Below, piece after piece: positions 1 to 13,345 of a stretch of DNA of 64,000 nucleotides (position 1 is its first letter; each line of letters starts with the position of its first letter). The notes under the pieces were generated by a model that was not told the origin of the DNA, ran no database searches, and saw nothing but the letters and a program-made list of their open reading frames with translations. Made by a program: the position numbers and the translations under genes. The DNA is from Parasponia andersonii. Lineage: Eukaryota; Streptophyta; Magnoliopsida; Rosales; Cannabaceae. The stretch is from contig JXTB01000124.1 in assembly GCA_002914805.1 (NCBI GenBank), positions 471,010 through 535,009 of the forward strand. Direction: 5' to 3'.

Positions 1-545
1 CTTGCCGATGGCCCGAGAAAACGTACAAAGAGGAATGAGCTATGCAGTCAAAAACTTACCAGCAGACCTCGAAAACGATCGTACTATGGGAATCACATTG
101 TACAATAAAATGCTTGACGATGGCCCAAGAAAACGTACAAAGAGGAATGAGCTGCGCAATCAAAAACTTGCCAGTAGACCTCGAAAATGATCGTACTATA
201 GGAATCACATCGTGCAATAAAATACTTGCCAATGGCCCGAGAAAACGTACAAAGAGGAATGAGCTGTGCAACTAAAAACTTGCCAACAGACCTCGAAAAT
301 GATCATACTATGGGAATCACATCGTGCAACAAAATACTTGCCGATGGCCTGAAAAAATGTACAAGGAGGAATGAGCTGCGCAACCGAAACTTGCTAGCCG
401 GCCCCATCAAGAATCGTACTACGGGGATCACGTCGCTCGCCAACAACCCGAGAGGATGTATGAAAGGCGATAGGTTGCGCGATGAAAACTTGCGGCCAGC
501 CCTCAAGGAATACTTGCAGGACGGGAAAAGAGTTAGGGGATAAGA
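1..545 (+). repeat. Tandem repeat, 112-bp unit
   Basis: Four copies begin at 1, 113, 225 and 337, giving a constant 112-bp spacing. Each opens with CTTGCCGATGGCCCGAGAAA or a close variant. A more diverged fifth unit starts near 436. The array continues off the left edge, so the copy number is a minimum. Confidence 0.9.
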
Positions 546-770
546 CCCCTCCTAGAGAGCACCTTAGCTATGCCAAAGCCAAAGGAAAGTGGGGCCAGGA
601 TCTACTCGTTGAAAGTAGATCCTCCCTAAGGAGCACCTTAGCTATGAAAAAAGCCAAAGGAAAACAAGGCCAGGGTCCACCCGTTGGAAGTATACCCTCC
701 CCAGAGAGTGCTTTAGCTACGCATGGACTGGAAATAAACGGAGCTAGGGCCTACCCGTTGGAAGTAAGCC
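545..770 (+). repeat. Tandem repeat, about 74-75-bp unit
   Basis: Three units share GAGCACCTTAGCTATG-like openings at 557, 631 and about 706, followed by an AAAGCCAAAGGAAA tract and a CCGTTGGAAGTA-like end. The third copy is more diverged. It directly follows the 112-bp array but is unrelated in sequence. This agrees with the hypervariable 3' untranslated region of Tat elements. Confidence 0.8.
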
Positions 771-1422
771 AAGACAAGACCCAGCACGAAAACATAAATT
801 AAAACCGAATTATGTCTATTATTGCAAAAAATACAAAATACGTAGTCGACAGGGATGCGAACCCAGAAGCTCTATTTGAAAGTATCAGGTCTTGGACGGA
901 CTCGCAGGGACATGTTGGAGTGGTAACGCCTTGTTTGCTCCTCATAAGAGCCGAGCCCAGGCCTCTTCCTTTGCAGCTACGGATCCAAGCAATGATCGAT
1001 CAATCCCTGGAACTGGTTCCTAGCGTGTTCCTACTTAGAGTCGGAGAAGTCCAGCCACACGTGCGGGTCGAACTCTGCCAAGATAAGTCATAACAGAAAT
1101 TATACATCCTCAAAGCCGGACGAGCCAGAACTCACATCCCGATCTCCAGAGCTAATCTTGTCAATCATAGCACGAGGGGAATTCGCTAAATACTCGAAAT
1201 CATATACGATTGAGCCAGACCCAGAGGTCGGCTGCACTACTGACAAGGAAATGACATCGTATATGATATCCGACCCTGACCATGAATACAGGCGGCAAAA
1301 AAAAGAAGGGAATAAACGTGAGAAAAATGCACTGTTTCTATCATTTAAACTAGTGTTTACAACAAAGGTCAGCTTTACATAACGCAGTTAGTACTTTACA
1401 AATACACAAAGAATGAGAGGCC

Positions 1423-4401
1423 CTAGTTACCACCGACGAGGGGAGCACTACCAGCTTCAGCGCTTGGACCAACTTCGACAGAGGGCAATGTAATGGGGTC
1501 AAAATCGTCGCTAGACAAAACGACCGCACCAGACCCTCCGCCAGTTGAGGCGCCAAGACCAGGCTGACCGCCATAAACCTCCGCGGCTTGTTCTGGTAGA
1601 CTGGAAGTGGGGACAATTTCCTTGGAAAAAGAGGCAGATGTAGAGGGCCCGTCTTTTTCTTCGTTGAGCATCTTCAGCAGATCAGCAGGGTACACGATGT
1701 TGATCACATCCCTTAACTACTGCATATAGTGCCTGACGGAATAATGGTCCCTCTCGATGCCTTTCTGCTCATCAAACTGGTCTGGCGTTACCACCTCCGC
1801 GTGGCTTTCGAATTTCCTGTTCTCCCAGCCAGACCTGTAGCTCTCTACAGAAAGGACATCCACCTACCTCTGGTATCTTGTCTTTAGCTTCTCTACGTCC
1901 ACCAGCCTATCCCTCAGTGCCGCCAGCCTTAACTCTGCTTGCCGCTACGAGAAGTCAACCAAAAGAATGTTAATATCAGCAAGGTCTTCACCGTGCTTGC
2001 GAGACAACTCCACATGAGCTCCCATCAGTTTTTGTGATCCAAGTAAAGATGTTGGTTTACCTCTTTGGACCGGTCAAGCCTGTGATTCAGGAAATGAGCC
2101 TCGAGTTTGGCTTTCGCCTTAGTTTTCCTCGCCTCTTTAGCATCGTCGACTGCTCTGTCGTGATCAATGAAAGCTAGCCTCATCTCCGTCCCTGCGCTCT
2201 GTAGCTCCTGCTCTTTGACCCTGAGCTCAGTTTGGGCCAGCTTGACGGCCTCGGCTTGAGCCAACCTGTCGGCCTCTGCCTCAGATAACTTGGCTACCAG
2301 CTCCTCATGCCTGGCCCTCTCGATGCTCAGAGTGTGAGCCACCACGCTACTGACCCTAGCCTTTTCCAGACTCCGATACAGGTCAAAGCAACTGCACAAT
2401 GCCAACTGTGAGGACACCTTCTCCCTCCTCTGGATGAACTCCGGTAGCTTCTTTCAATGCTCCTAAAACGACAAAAATGGGGACGGTAGGAAGCAGGTAT
2501 CGCCAAGCGCATCTTCGGCGACAGCAGGGGGTGGCGCATCCTCAGCAGAAGAGGACATGATGACTGTCGCTACATCGCCGACTTCGGCTGTCACCCCCTA
2601 GAAGACCCGCCTGGATGTGATTTTTCAGTCTTGTCTTGACCAACGCCCCCTGACGGGCCGCCGCGTGCAGACCTTCTCCTCTTTATGAGGGTCAGCGTAG
2701 CCCTGTCGTCATCGATGTCAGAAGAGGGGGTGGTTCTGCCCCTCTTCCCTGCCGGGCTTTCCTTCCCTATGGACGAGTCGGCTTCGCGACCTTACTTCAT
2801 CGGGACCGGGGGAGGGGAAGACAGTTGAAACTTCAACCTCGGAACCCCTCCGCTCAGCTCGGTAATCTCCCCACGAGAGTAGGCAGTGTCAGACCCCGCG
2901 CCCGTCTTTGAACCAGAGTTGGGGGTGGAAGAAGTCAGAGCAGCAAGCTCCCCAGGCAGGCTCAATGGTGCCCATTTGCCGTATACGACCTTTATGGCTG
3001 GCATATCTCAAGTCGGGGGTCCGCTTGCTTCGGGAGAGGGGACCACATGTGTTTCACCCCTGAGCACGAACAAGCCCTCCCGGTCATCGTCTGAGCCTGT
3101 TCTTAGGGTGATAACACCCTGCCCCATGGCCTCGTTCTCCGAGGACACCACCAGAAGCTAACCCATGGGGACCTTGGAGCGAGCCTTATGCACGACGGCA
3201 CTCCCCTTGACTGGAGAAGGGTCTGCCAAAGGGCCTGTATCCAAACCTATAAAGAGCAAGCAACTTGGTTAGAACGCAGCCATGACCTGACCAACGGAGC
3301 CCTAGGGTGCAAGAATGAACTCACCCTTAACCCTCTTAAGGGCAGCAGCTTCCTCTCTACGAAGCCTGACGCACTTCTCGGTCACGAGCTTCACCGCCTC
3401 TTCGAGCTCGTGACTGGTCGGCGCCATCAGGTCATTGAGACCCGTCAACTGGCTCGAGGTCGTGATCTGATGACCTACCATGGTGATGCCACTCTGCTCA
3501 TCCCGCGAAACCGGTTCAGAGCTGAGGCGTCAAGCTGGCTCTGCAAGTACTTGGTGATGACCCATGTGTCTAGCGGGAAGAGGAGATATGAGACCATCCT
3601 TGGCATCATGTTCATCACCTGGGGATTCAGGTTGGCCTGGATATGTCGGCAATCCCCAGAAGACCCAAAGATGACAATCCCCTCCAGCTGCTTGAGCCTC
3701 CCCGCCGACAGTTGCGGCTCAAACCTACTTTCCTCCACAGAGACTGCGCAAGGCAAAATATCATGAGTAAAAATAGACGAGGTGTACATGGACCTAAAAA
3801 TCACGACCTAGTACTTACTTTGCAGAAAAAATAAAGGAATTTGGAAATGTTCTCCATTCACCCAGGGAGAGTATCACGCCCCTCCAACGGCATACAGCCT
3901 AGAGTGGGAGTTCCATTACTTGTCCGACCTCGGCAAGCCCCAGAAGATATGGCATCCTGGCAGCAGCTGGAGGTAGAAAGTGGGGTAAGAGCTCTTCTTG
4001 GGGATGAGGGTGAGTTTATAGGCATAAAAGACCACCTCCAGATCGATATGCACATTGAGAATGACTGACAGAGCAGAGACCCCTATCAAGATCATGATCC
4101 CGTTAGCGTTCAGCTGCATCGGGTGAATCTCCATCAGAGCGAAGAACTGGTGGATCAGGGGAGAAAGGGAAAACTGCAGCCATTCCAGGTGCCTTCTCCC
4201 CAAGACGATAAAGCCCTCAGGGGCAGAGGGGTGAAGGTACCAATTCGCTGGGCCCTCAACCCTTTGTAAGGTAACTCCGCCAGGGAAGCAGAGCTGCCTC
4301 CTTAACGAGTCCAACTCCAAATCCGCGACAAGGTAGAGCCTCTGATATCGGTTCAGGGACATCGTTCTAAATACAATCAAATGAGCGAAATGTTCTAGCA
4401 A
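1423..4401 (-). pseudogene. Antisense accessory ORF of Tat element (decayed)
   Basis: Reading right to left, 4368-3916 encodes a segment like the Pfam putative gypsy-type transposon family. It has an LRRQLCFPGGVTL opening, a glycine/hydrophobic core, then LNANGIMILIGVSALSVILN. A second open stretch lies at 3804-3475. A long alanine/glutamate/leucine-rich coiled coil (heptads such as EELVAKLSEAEADRLAQAEA) occupies 2417-2025. The tail at 1707-1423 is acidic and Ser/Gly-rich. The parts lie in different frames with stops between them, so no full product is possible. The order of N-terminal domain, low-complexity middle and coiled coil is usual for these plant transposon proteins. Their function is unknown. 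Confidence 0.6.
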
Positions 4402-4636
4402 AGGGAAGAATCGGAAATCCTAAGATTTTAGAAAGCTAGAACACTTGGAAATTTTGGTAAAGTAATAAATGAGCGTGAATGCGGCTTTTATAGAGGGGGA
4501 GCCGAAAATTCTCTCTTAGACGGGAATGCTGCGAGGAAGATGGAAGTACTGGAATTTCAAAAATCTGAAAAAAGTTATGACACAGGATAGCGTGCATCAG
4601 CGTCGATAATTAGGAAGAAATAATAGTAAGGGGCTA

Positions 4637-5510
4637 TGTGTACCCCTCAAATTGGAGGACTAGAGACACAATTTCCCCACTTGATGGATGCGAATCCATC
4701 AAATAGGGAAAGTAGGGTAGTTATGGAGCCCGTTCCTAGATCACGTACCACGTGGATAATTGAGTGGCAGAATAGGTCACAAAGGGGGCACACCATCCGA
4801 CACGTGCCCAGAATAACCATTTAAAAGCAACACGAGTCGCATGCGATATCGCATGGGCCCATTAGACGTCCGAGGACAGGGCCGAATCCATTCCAGACCC
4901 TGGACAGTTTGGCCCAATCCAGTTCTTGCCTCGACAGCTGAGGGTCAGAAGCCTCGAGAGTCTTCCACCAAAAGACCATGGGAGGCAACGCACTGCTCCA
5001 GACCCAGATAAGGCATTTAATACGATCCTGGATAGATGCGCACATTAGGCAAATCTTCCTGACAGAACGACAGTTTGTCAAAATCTCGCTCCGACAAGCT
5101 CGAGTCGTAGGGGACGGCGGAAAGCAGGCCACGACGATGCAAGGAAAATCACGGTAATCACGGCCCGTAATCTCTTGAGTAAGTCATGATGAGAAAAGGT
5201 ACTCGATCTCGAGATTGAGAGCCAGAAAAGCTCATAGTTCCAGGATTATATATACGAGTCTTGGTTCCCCCTCAAAAAAGAGAGATGAAGATAGACATAT
5301 ACAGAGAAAAATTTTATCTTTGCTACTCAGACTCAGGGATAAACAACTAACTTAAGCATCGGAGAGTCTTTGCAAGTGGCCACCCCTGCTTCTCTGACTC
5401 GACCTGAAATCAAAAGTACTCTGGGATAGCAAGGATACGTGGATAGTTGGTAGATACAACATCAGCAGTTCAAAGACACGTGAATAGCTGGTAAGAATCA
5501 CACCAACAAT
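4637..5510 (+). repeat. Probable 3' LTR of the Tat-like element
   Basis: A purine tract ending AAGGGG (4628-4633) looks like a polypurine tract and is followed by TGTGTACCCC. A plus-strand promoter-like TATATATACGAG lies near 5248-5260. Downstream is AACTTAAGCATCGGAGAGTC, resembling the R/U5 sequence of Tat LTRs. The 3' boundary is uncertain, and I saw no clear target duplication. The matching 5' LTR would be outside the window. Confidence 0.45.
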
Positions 5511-8040
5511 AATTTTGGTATTAAAAAAGATCAAATAATAAATAAAGGTATTTATTGGGGCATTTGTGTTCAAGTCCCTTTTGTTACTTTTGTAGTATGT
5601 AACACTACAATAGAATCATAAACAGGCACACATTACATGCAAGACTTTATCGTAAGATTAAAATTTCATATAAATTCAGCTTCATTTGAATTTGACGATT
5701 CAAAATAAGTAATATGGCTATTAAAAATATATGTTTTAGTTTACATTGCTTTTCGTTTTATTTTGGGTTATTTTATAGAAACCCTTTATTCATATTAGGC
5801 ATTTTCAAAGTTGAAGACCCGATACATATATATAGAAGCTCTGCACATCTTCGTAATCTTGTCTATTGACATCACATAGTTGAGCCTTGGCTAATGGTTT
5901 AGCATTTACTATAAAATATTATTAATAAAAAAATTCTCAGGAGACTTATCATTTTACTAGGTACACAAGTAGGCAAGTCTTTTTTTTTTTTTTTTGTGAG
6001 AAACCTGTAGGTAGTAAATTTGTGCTAAGAAATGTGACATATGCCACGGTTGTAACGAATGTGGTGGTTACATTGGGCTTTTAATTTTCAATTATTCTAG
6101 TTTACGGATTCCCTCAACTAGTCAGGGGTTAATTGCGTATGTGAGTGGGGGACCTAGAACATACTTACTAATATATGTATTGGACATTTCTTTACCATTT
6201 TTCTCTATGCTATATCGTACCACAACTAAAAGAGAAATAGTATCCTTATATAATTTTTGAAGTGTGGGGTTCACTTTTTTTTTTTTTTCCTAACAGAAAA
6301 GGACGAGCATATATTTCAAAAAGAGAAATAGTATCCTTATATAATTTTTGAAGTGTGGGGTTCACTTTTTTTTTTTTCCTAACAGAAAAGGACGAGCATA
6401 TATTTCAAAAAGAACGAAAAATGAGTCCTGAACGTATTTTCGTAATAACGAAAAGTCAAGTTAGTTAAACAGTAAAATAAACTAGAGATAGAAATGATTA
6501 TTTTAATATATTATTATATTTGGTATTATTTTAATACTCAATAAAATAATCACTTTTTGAATCAAATTTTCTCACGTGAAGATTATCTTAAAATTATCAA
6601 AACATATTGATTTTAAATAATTTTTCACTTAAAATTTATCTTAAAAAAAAAAATAAAATAAGACATCTTAAAAATCATAACAAATTATTTTATTATATAT
6701 TAACAAATTTTATTATTTTATAAATAATTTAATTTTTAATTATTTTTTAATTTTAATTTAAGTATATTCCTATAAACAACTAAACATAGTTATCTAACGT
6801 CCTAAGAATTATAGACAAGATTACTGTGTGCAACCAAACATAATTATTCTACATATCAAACAAATATATCACCGTCTTTGTATTTCTATTAATCTAAAAT
6901 CTAGAATTACCTTATACCAAATACCAAATGTTCCTTACTAATAAATATATTAGACATGAATAATGGTTTCTTTATCATTTTTCTCTCTACTACATCGTAC
7001 CACAACTAAAAGAGAAATAGTATCCTTATATAATTTTTGAAGTGTTGGAGTTCTTCTTTTTTTTTTAATAGAAAGGGACGAACATATCGTTCAAAACGAA
7101 TGAAGAATTAGTCCAGAATATATCTTCGGTATAGCAAAGGTCAAGCTAGCTAAACAGTGAACCACTTTATTCTCATTTATAGGAATATAATGACAAATAC
7201 CACACTTAACCAGATTACATAAATACTTAATATCAAGATAAATAGAGGCGAGTGAAGCTAGAGGAAAAAATGATTCCAGACCTTGAATTACTTTAAGAGC
7301 ATCACTTTTGTTAGGTGATTTTCATTCTAAGAAAATACTAAAATGGGACCTTAATCTGTTTTTCTATTTACTCAAAATTAGACAATTAAGTATAAAATTA
7401 CATAGTCTCAATTTAACAAGTTATTCTATTTTAGAAGTGATTATTAAAAGTGCCAAGTTATTCACTTTTAAATGGATGAGATAACAAATATGTCAGAGAC
7501 AACACATTTATGTATTATAAAATGTTTTTAGTATCAAACATCACACAGTAATAAAATTCCACTTTAGAATATTAAGTTTATAAGTAAATCCCACACAAAG
7601 ATATTATTACACTTATCTCCAATATTGAGGTTCTAAGTACAAATACCTCAATCCCTATTGTTTAAAAAAAAGGGAGAAAATACATTATTAAGATGACTCG
7701 CCTCCTAAATATTAATTTTGCTTAATTTAGAATTTCTAATATTTGTAATTTTGCCAATCTAAAAGTTGAGAAATATATGTATAAATTTAGAAAATTAAAA
7801 TTTAAACTTAAAAGTAGTGACAACTGAATGAATTATTTTTGTTTGCACGGTAATAATCGTTGTAAGTTAAGCCGACTTTAAAAAAAAAATCTGGGATTAA
7901 CTATTAATACATTATGTCATATTTTTTCGATCATATTAGAGCTAAGTCACGGTACACGCGGAGCCGGAGATAAAAACTCAGAAGGTGGACCCCAAGTTTA
8001 CTAGTCCATAACGCGCTTTAGCAGGACCCACAGAACAGTG
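5511..8040. other. AT-rich intergenic DNA with no gene seen
   Basis: No coding exon is visible on either strand. The stretch holds poly-T tracts, a 91-bp tandem duplication (6231-6412) and a partial third copy of that sequence at about 6960-7110. The AT-rich segment 6430-6930 looks like decayed transposon sequence, but I cannot classify it. Confidence 0.6.
6231..6412. repeat. 91-bp tandem duplication with a dispersed third copy
   Basis: AGAGAAATAGTATCCTTATA begins at 6231 and again at 6322. The same sequence with its left flank (TATCGTACCACAACTAAAAG) recurs at about 6990-7110. The tandem copies are nearly identical, so the duplication is recent. The third copy is more diverged. Confidence 0.85.
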
Positions 8041-8123
8041 GCACAAATGTCTCTCTCTCGAGAAACGAAGGCCTCCAAACCAACACTCTCTTCTTCTTCT
8101 TCAGCTCCAGCCTCTGTGATTTT

Positions 8124-8409
8124 TTTTTTTTTTTTTTTTTTTTGGGTTTGATCAGCTAAAAGAGAACACAACAGAAACTCCCAAAAAGGGAAAAAAAAAA
8201 AAGAGAGATGGTAGGGGAAGTTTCAGCCCCATGAAGCATCCCACACGCAGCCAAATTCAGATAATGGATAGTTTCCTTTCTATTCCATAACTCTCTTCTC
8301 TCTCTCTCTCTCTCTACCTATTCATTTCATCATAATTTCATTTTTGGCCTTTTCCCATTTATTACCAATTTATTGTCTTCTTCTGAAACTCCTTTCTCTC
8401 TCTCTCTGG

Positions 8410-8465
<56 letters not shown>
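8124..8465. repeat. Simple-sequence repeats before the CBP60 start codon
   Basis: A run of about 20 T lies near 8120-8143, (TC)n at about 8301-8325, (TC)n at 8396-8407, and a compound (TA)n-(TG)n tract at about 8413-8465. CT-rich tracts are common in plant 5' leaders. This is the probable promoter and 5' UTR of the CBP60 gene. Long (TA)n tracts are usually polymorphic. Confidence 0.85.
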
Positions 8466-8663
8466 ATGTATATGCAATAGTATGTGTAAGAAAATTGCAA
8501 TCTTATCGTTTGATGTGCCCTCCGCATGTTGGTCTACTTGGATGTTATTGTTGTTGTTGTTGTCGTTCATGGTCATTAGTAGTAATAACACTTTCTTCTT
8601 CTTCTTCTTCTTCACTTTAAACTTGAGCGTTTCTTCTGTGTGTCGTTTCCCTGAGCTTCGATA

Positions 8664-11600
8664 ATGTCGCAGAAGAGAAACCCAGATGATGGTAGAGTTC
8701 CTCCACCAGAAGGGACCATTCCCAACGATAAGCGCAGAAAGATTCCTAATTTCAGAAAGTAAGAATTTTTTTTTTGGTTATTTATGTTTTAGTTTTCTTG
8801 TTAGACTCTTGATTTTTCCTTTTCGGGATAGGAAATGAACTGGGTTCTCTTTTGTTTATGGATTCTTTGAGGTTTTAAAGTGGTTGGTATGGTTAGGAGT
8901 GAATTGGGTTTATTTTGGTTTGGATTGTTAAGTCATATGTGGAATTTGATTGAATTTCATAGGCTGAAACACTAAATTGGATGAATGCTGAAGTGGGTTT
9001 TGCTGGTTTCTATCAAATAATGTGTGTGTGTGTGCGCTTTGCCATGGTTGAAAAAGGGGCATGTTGGGAATGATTGTAAGGATTTCAATGTGTGATCAAG
9101 AAAATGCTTAGTGTGCATGTTAAAATTTAATACTGAACTTGTTTAATTTGTGAAACATCAGTGCATTTTGCTTGGCATAGGGAAAAATAGATGTGGCAAT
9201 TGTTTCTCTTAATTTAGTACATAAGTAATTTTGTATACAGGGGAGCTAAAAAAGCAAGGATCTATTTGACAGCTAGTCCATCTTGCTGGACCTTAATTAC
9301 TTTGGATTAGAATGCGTTAATGAACTTTTTTGAGCATTTTTGAGGTTTATGCAATTGGATGATCACTTAAAAAAGTTCTTCGTTGGACTCTTTAAGGATT
9401 TGATAATGTACTCTAGATCATAGTGCCTACAAATTCTGCTTTTGATTTCTTTCTAATTGAGTTTTCTATTGGCTTTCAGTGTAGTGTTGGAGGTAATGAA
9501 GTTGCATACGTTTGAGCGCTCCCTGGAGCCTTTGATTCGTCGAGTGGTAAGTGTATTCAATTATGAACTCTTTGCGACCCTGGGTTCGGTATCTGTATCT
9601 ATATACTCTGGAGCCTAGTGCGGAAACCTCTTACGAGAACATTTCTTTGTCAATTTTTGATGTGGATGCTTGCTAGCTGGAAAACAGCATTGCAATATTA
9701 GGATCTTATACAATTCTGTATACTTGATAAGTGAGTCACTAATATTAAGAAAACATTGAAATTGTAAGACTGCACCATGCTGTTCTGGGTTTATCTATGA
9801 TCAAACATGCACGGTCAGTCCTCTTTGTTGAACGAACTCTGGCCCAACAATCTGCTATAATTTCCTCATCATGAGGGCTCTGTTCCCCTCCAAGTATGCA
9901 TTCTAAGCCTAAAATGCTGCAATAGGCCTAACGTTTCAATAAGCCCCAGTTGCTGCTTCTTTAGTCTTGAATTTGGTATCTTTCATCCCCATCATTGGCA
10001 TGTTCATCGCCTCATACATACCAAATTTGTTTGACATACCAGCTAGACTCATTAAATAATTATGATATTCTCCTCTGATCACTTCTCAGCCTAGTATAGA
10101 GCAAGGTTTCCTTATTAGATGCTGTGGACCTAATGCACAAAAACTAATACACAATCAAGGATTTGTTAAATCTTTTCAGAAGCATAGTATCTCATTAATC
10201 TCTACCAAAACTTAATTAATTACTTGAAGTAACTAGTTAGAAATTACAAATTTATGCAACAATACACTAAGAATCAGTGTGCCTTGGTGATAATTTTGAC
10301 AAATATGTTATCATGCCTTCATTGAATGGGGAGTTTAGTTGATCTTGATTTGAATTAGCTTCAGGTTAATCTGCTTATTTTGGAGAGTACTATTAATAAA
10401 CATCCTGGATTGTCTTTTAATAAGAAGTGGCAAAAGAAAAAGAAAACACGTCCTGTGTTGAATGGTATAAGATAGAGAATTGTGAAGAAGCTGGTTTCTT
10501 TATTATTTTCTGTAATATTTCAATGCTCTTGTAATTTTCCTTCATCTTTCCACTATATCATGTTACGGGCTCTTCCTTTGGTATATATATTTAAGAGAGG
10601 ATTAATTTTCAAAAGAAAAAGTGAAAGAAGTTTGTTGACATAAAATTCAATTTTATAAATTTTAATATGTGTTCTATTACAATGTTGTTCATAGATTTGT
10701 TCATACATTCATGATCTATCTTTTTTCTTTTTACCCTATTACATAGTATCTGTATTAGTTGGAGGTTTATTGATTGTCATTAATATCACATTCTTATATT
10801 CTTTTTCAGGTTAAAGAGGAAGTTGAGTCGGCCTTAAAAAAACATTTGAACAATATGAAACAGTAAGGAATGAAAAGATTGATAGTCATTTTCCAATGTC
10901 TTCGTCTCACTTAAAGGCCAGAAGCTGTTCAGTTGACCACCTTGTTACACTTGATAATCAGTGCATCTTTTTTTATTTTTCAGGAGTTGCACGAAAGAGA
11001 GACAGTCTTCTGTCTCAAGGAGCTTGAAGCTACGGTTCTTAAATAATCTCTCTCTTCCGGTTTTCACAGGAGCTCGAATTGAAGGAGATGAATGTTCCAC
11101 ATTACTACAAGTAGCTTTAGTTGATTGTTTTACTGGACAAATTGTCAATTCTGAGCCAGAATCCTCGGCCAAGGTGGAAATTATTGTTCTTGAGGGTGAC
11201 TTTGATGGTGATGAGGGTGACAATTGGACAATTGAAGAGTTCAAGAATAACATTGTAAGAGAGAGGGAAGGGAAAAAACCCCTTCTCACGGGAGATGCAG
11301 TTCTGAATCTTAAAGATGGTGTAGGTTCTGTGGGTGAGATTTCTTTTACAGATAATTCAAGCTGGACAAGGAGCCGTAGATTCAGGCTAGGTGCCAGAAT
11401 TGTGGATAACTTTGATGGAATTACGGTAAGAGAAGCGAAGACAGAATCCTTTATTGTCAGGGATCATCGTGGAGAATGTAAGACTAAACCTGACTTTGTC
11501 AATATAATACCGCTTTTGATACCGGGATTATTTTAACTTCCAATTTCTTTCACTTGTTGTGGGGAGGGGTGGGGGTTAGTAATTAATTTTTTGGAACATT

Positions 11601-13345
11601 TCCTTGGTGATGCATTCCCTTAGTGGTTGGCAAGTTTATTTTCACCATTCTCTGTCCTTAAAAATGACACTTTCGAAGTTTTCTGTTATAGGATTCTGGT
11701 TTGTTTCCATTCCGATTTTGTTTTAGTATAAATCCCGAATGTGGAGTTAATAGTTTTGCTTATCTGTTAGCTCCTTATTGCTACGAATTATACAATAACT
11801 CATGGATATCTCTTTATATATGCTTGTAAGATGAAGCTCAGTTTGTTCTGTCTAGTTATCTTCTCCTATATTTTTAGTTGCATACTTGCATCATTGCATG
11901 TCAAAAATCTAGTTGTCTTATCTTTCGTGATGTAAATAATCCGTTCAATTTCATTTCTCGTTCTTATTGCAGTGTACAAAAAGCATCATCCTCCCTCTCT
12001 ATCTGATGAAGTATGGAGATTAGAAAAGATTGGAAAAGACGGAGCCTTTCACAAGCGTTTGAGCCAGGAAAACATCTATACCGTGAAGGATTTCCTTAAC
12101 TTACTCTTCATGGATTCTCCAAGACTCCGAAATGTAGTTAGCAACTCTTCTTACCTTAATAGTTTACCTTTCTCTTGCCTCTTAACATTTTACTCTTTGG
12201 TATCATCTATGCATATAGAGGTTTCCTCTGTTTTGTAGTCTAGAGGTCCAAATTGATTGCTTTAGTGAACGGTGCACCAAGCAAAATTAACATTTCAGCC
12301 ATACTTGTATGTTAAAGTCTAGTGAATTTTCGTGAGCATGTTAGACTCCTATTCATACTGCTCTAGATTAGTGTTTTCATGTCTTAAAAATGGTTTATTT
12401 CACATCTTAGCTGTTGCAAACTTGTTTATTTGGACAAACACAGATCCTTGGGACAGGTATGTCTGCTAAGATGTGGGAAGTCACCGTGGAGCATGCCCGG
12501 ACATGTGTACTGGGGAAGAGCAAGTACTTGTACTGTCCTTTCAATTCACAGGAGAAAACTGGGGTTGTGTTCAATGTTGTGGGTCAATTAATGGGACAAC
12601 TTTCAGATGGCCAGTATGTTCCCATTGATAAGCTATCGGAAACTGAGAAGGTATTGATCTTTCAAACTCAGATGTTTGTTTCTTTTACTTTGATTAGTCT
12701 GATATCTTATAAATCAAACTTCTCAATCAGGCTGACGCCCATAACACTTTAAGGACTGCATTCGATCACCCAGAGGAAGTCATATCTTTTGATGATGAAG
12801 CCTCTCTTACTGGTGGTTCAGCCCATGTCACCAATGTGCTTTACTCCTCGAGCTCACCCAGGACAGAGGGTTCTACTGGGAACAAGTTTTTGGCTCTGCA
12901 TAAGATTGGTGGATTTGAATATGCACCATCTGCTGCATCTTCTCCTGATATCATGTCATCCATATATTCCGTTGGTGGAACTAGTGGCTTGGACGATTAT
13001 GCCTTGCACACGATGGACAGCATGGATCTTAGATATGATCAGACTTTGAATTTCCCAGGCCAAGTTACTAATTCTCTGATATGCGACTCGGAACGCATCA
13101 CTCAAGCTTTCTGCGAAGAGGATCATCTGCAATTTTTTGATACTGGTCTTCAATCTCCGAACATGAGTCTGGAATCACCTGCTGATTTACAGAGTGCCGT
13201 AGATGGCTTCCTCTTTACGCATTCAACCACTCTTGCCATGGGCAAGGCTCAGCGAAGATGGACAAAGCTAGTCAGTGTGCTGAAGTGGTTTTTAATAATG
13301 GTTAATCAGAAAAGAACCCATGTCCGAAAAATTCCAAGATTTTAG
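8664..13345 (+). CDS. CBP60: CBP60-family calmodulin-binding transcription factor
   Basis: Seven exons by splice consensus and frame: 8664-8758, 9480-9546, 10810-10862, 10984-11477, 11973-12133, 12444-12650 and 12731-13345, giving 563 residues. The N-terminus ([10 protein letters not shown]) and the [20 protein letters not shown] segment are typical of the family. The conserved core includes [34 protein letters not shown] (formed exactly across the exon 4/5 junction) and [18 protein letters not shown]. The C-terminal [17 protein letters not shown] is basic and amphipathic, as expected for the calmodulin-binding site of CBP60a-f types. CBP60 proteins are nuclear and several control salicylate-linked immunity. 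I see no break. Which paralogue it is cannot be settled here. The upstream region is CT-rich. Confidence 0.93.

Larger units (their letters stand above)
1..5510 (+). mobile_element. 3' part of a Tat-lineage Ty3/gypsy LTR retrotransposon
   Basis: The order of parts is tandem repeats (1-770), a minus-strand ORF region with a gypsy-type transposon domain (1423-4401) and an LTR-like segment with a plus-strand TATA region (about 4637-5510). Tat-lineage Ty3/gypsy elements of plants are known to carry an additional antisense ORF and hypervariable tandem repeats between pol and the 3' LTR, and this layout matches. The gag-pol part would lie to the left, outside the window. All reading frames are broken, so this is an old inactive copy. 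The lineage call is inference from architecture, because no reverse transcriptase is in view. Confidence 0.6.

Noticed and set aside
8330-8664. Open frames across the (TA)n/(TG)n tract before the CBP60 gene
   Set aside because: Translations of simple repeats (Tyr-Ile, Cys-Val) in the CBP60 leader; no family features.
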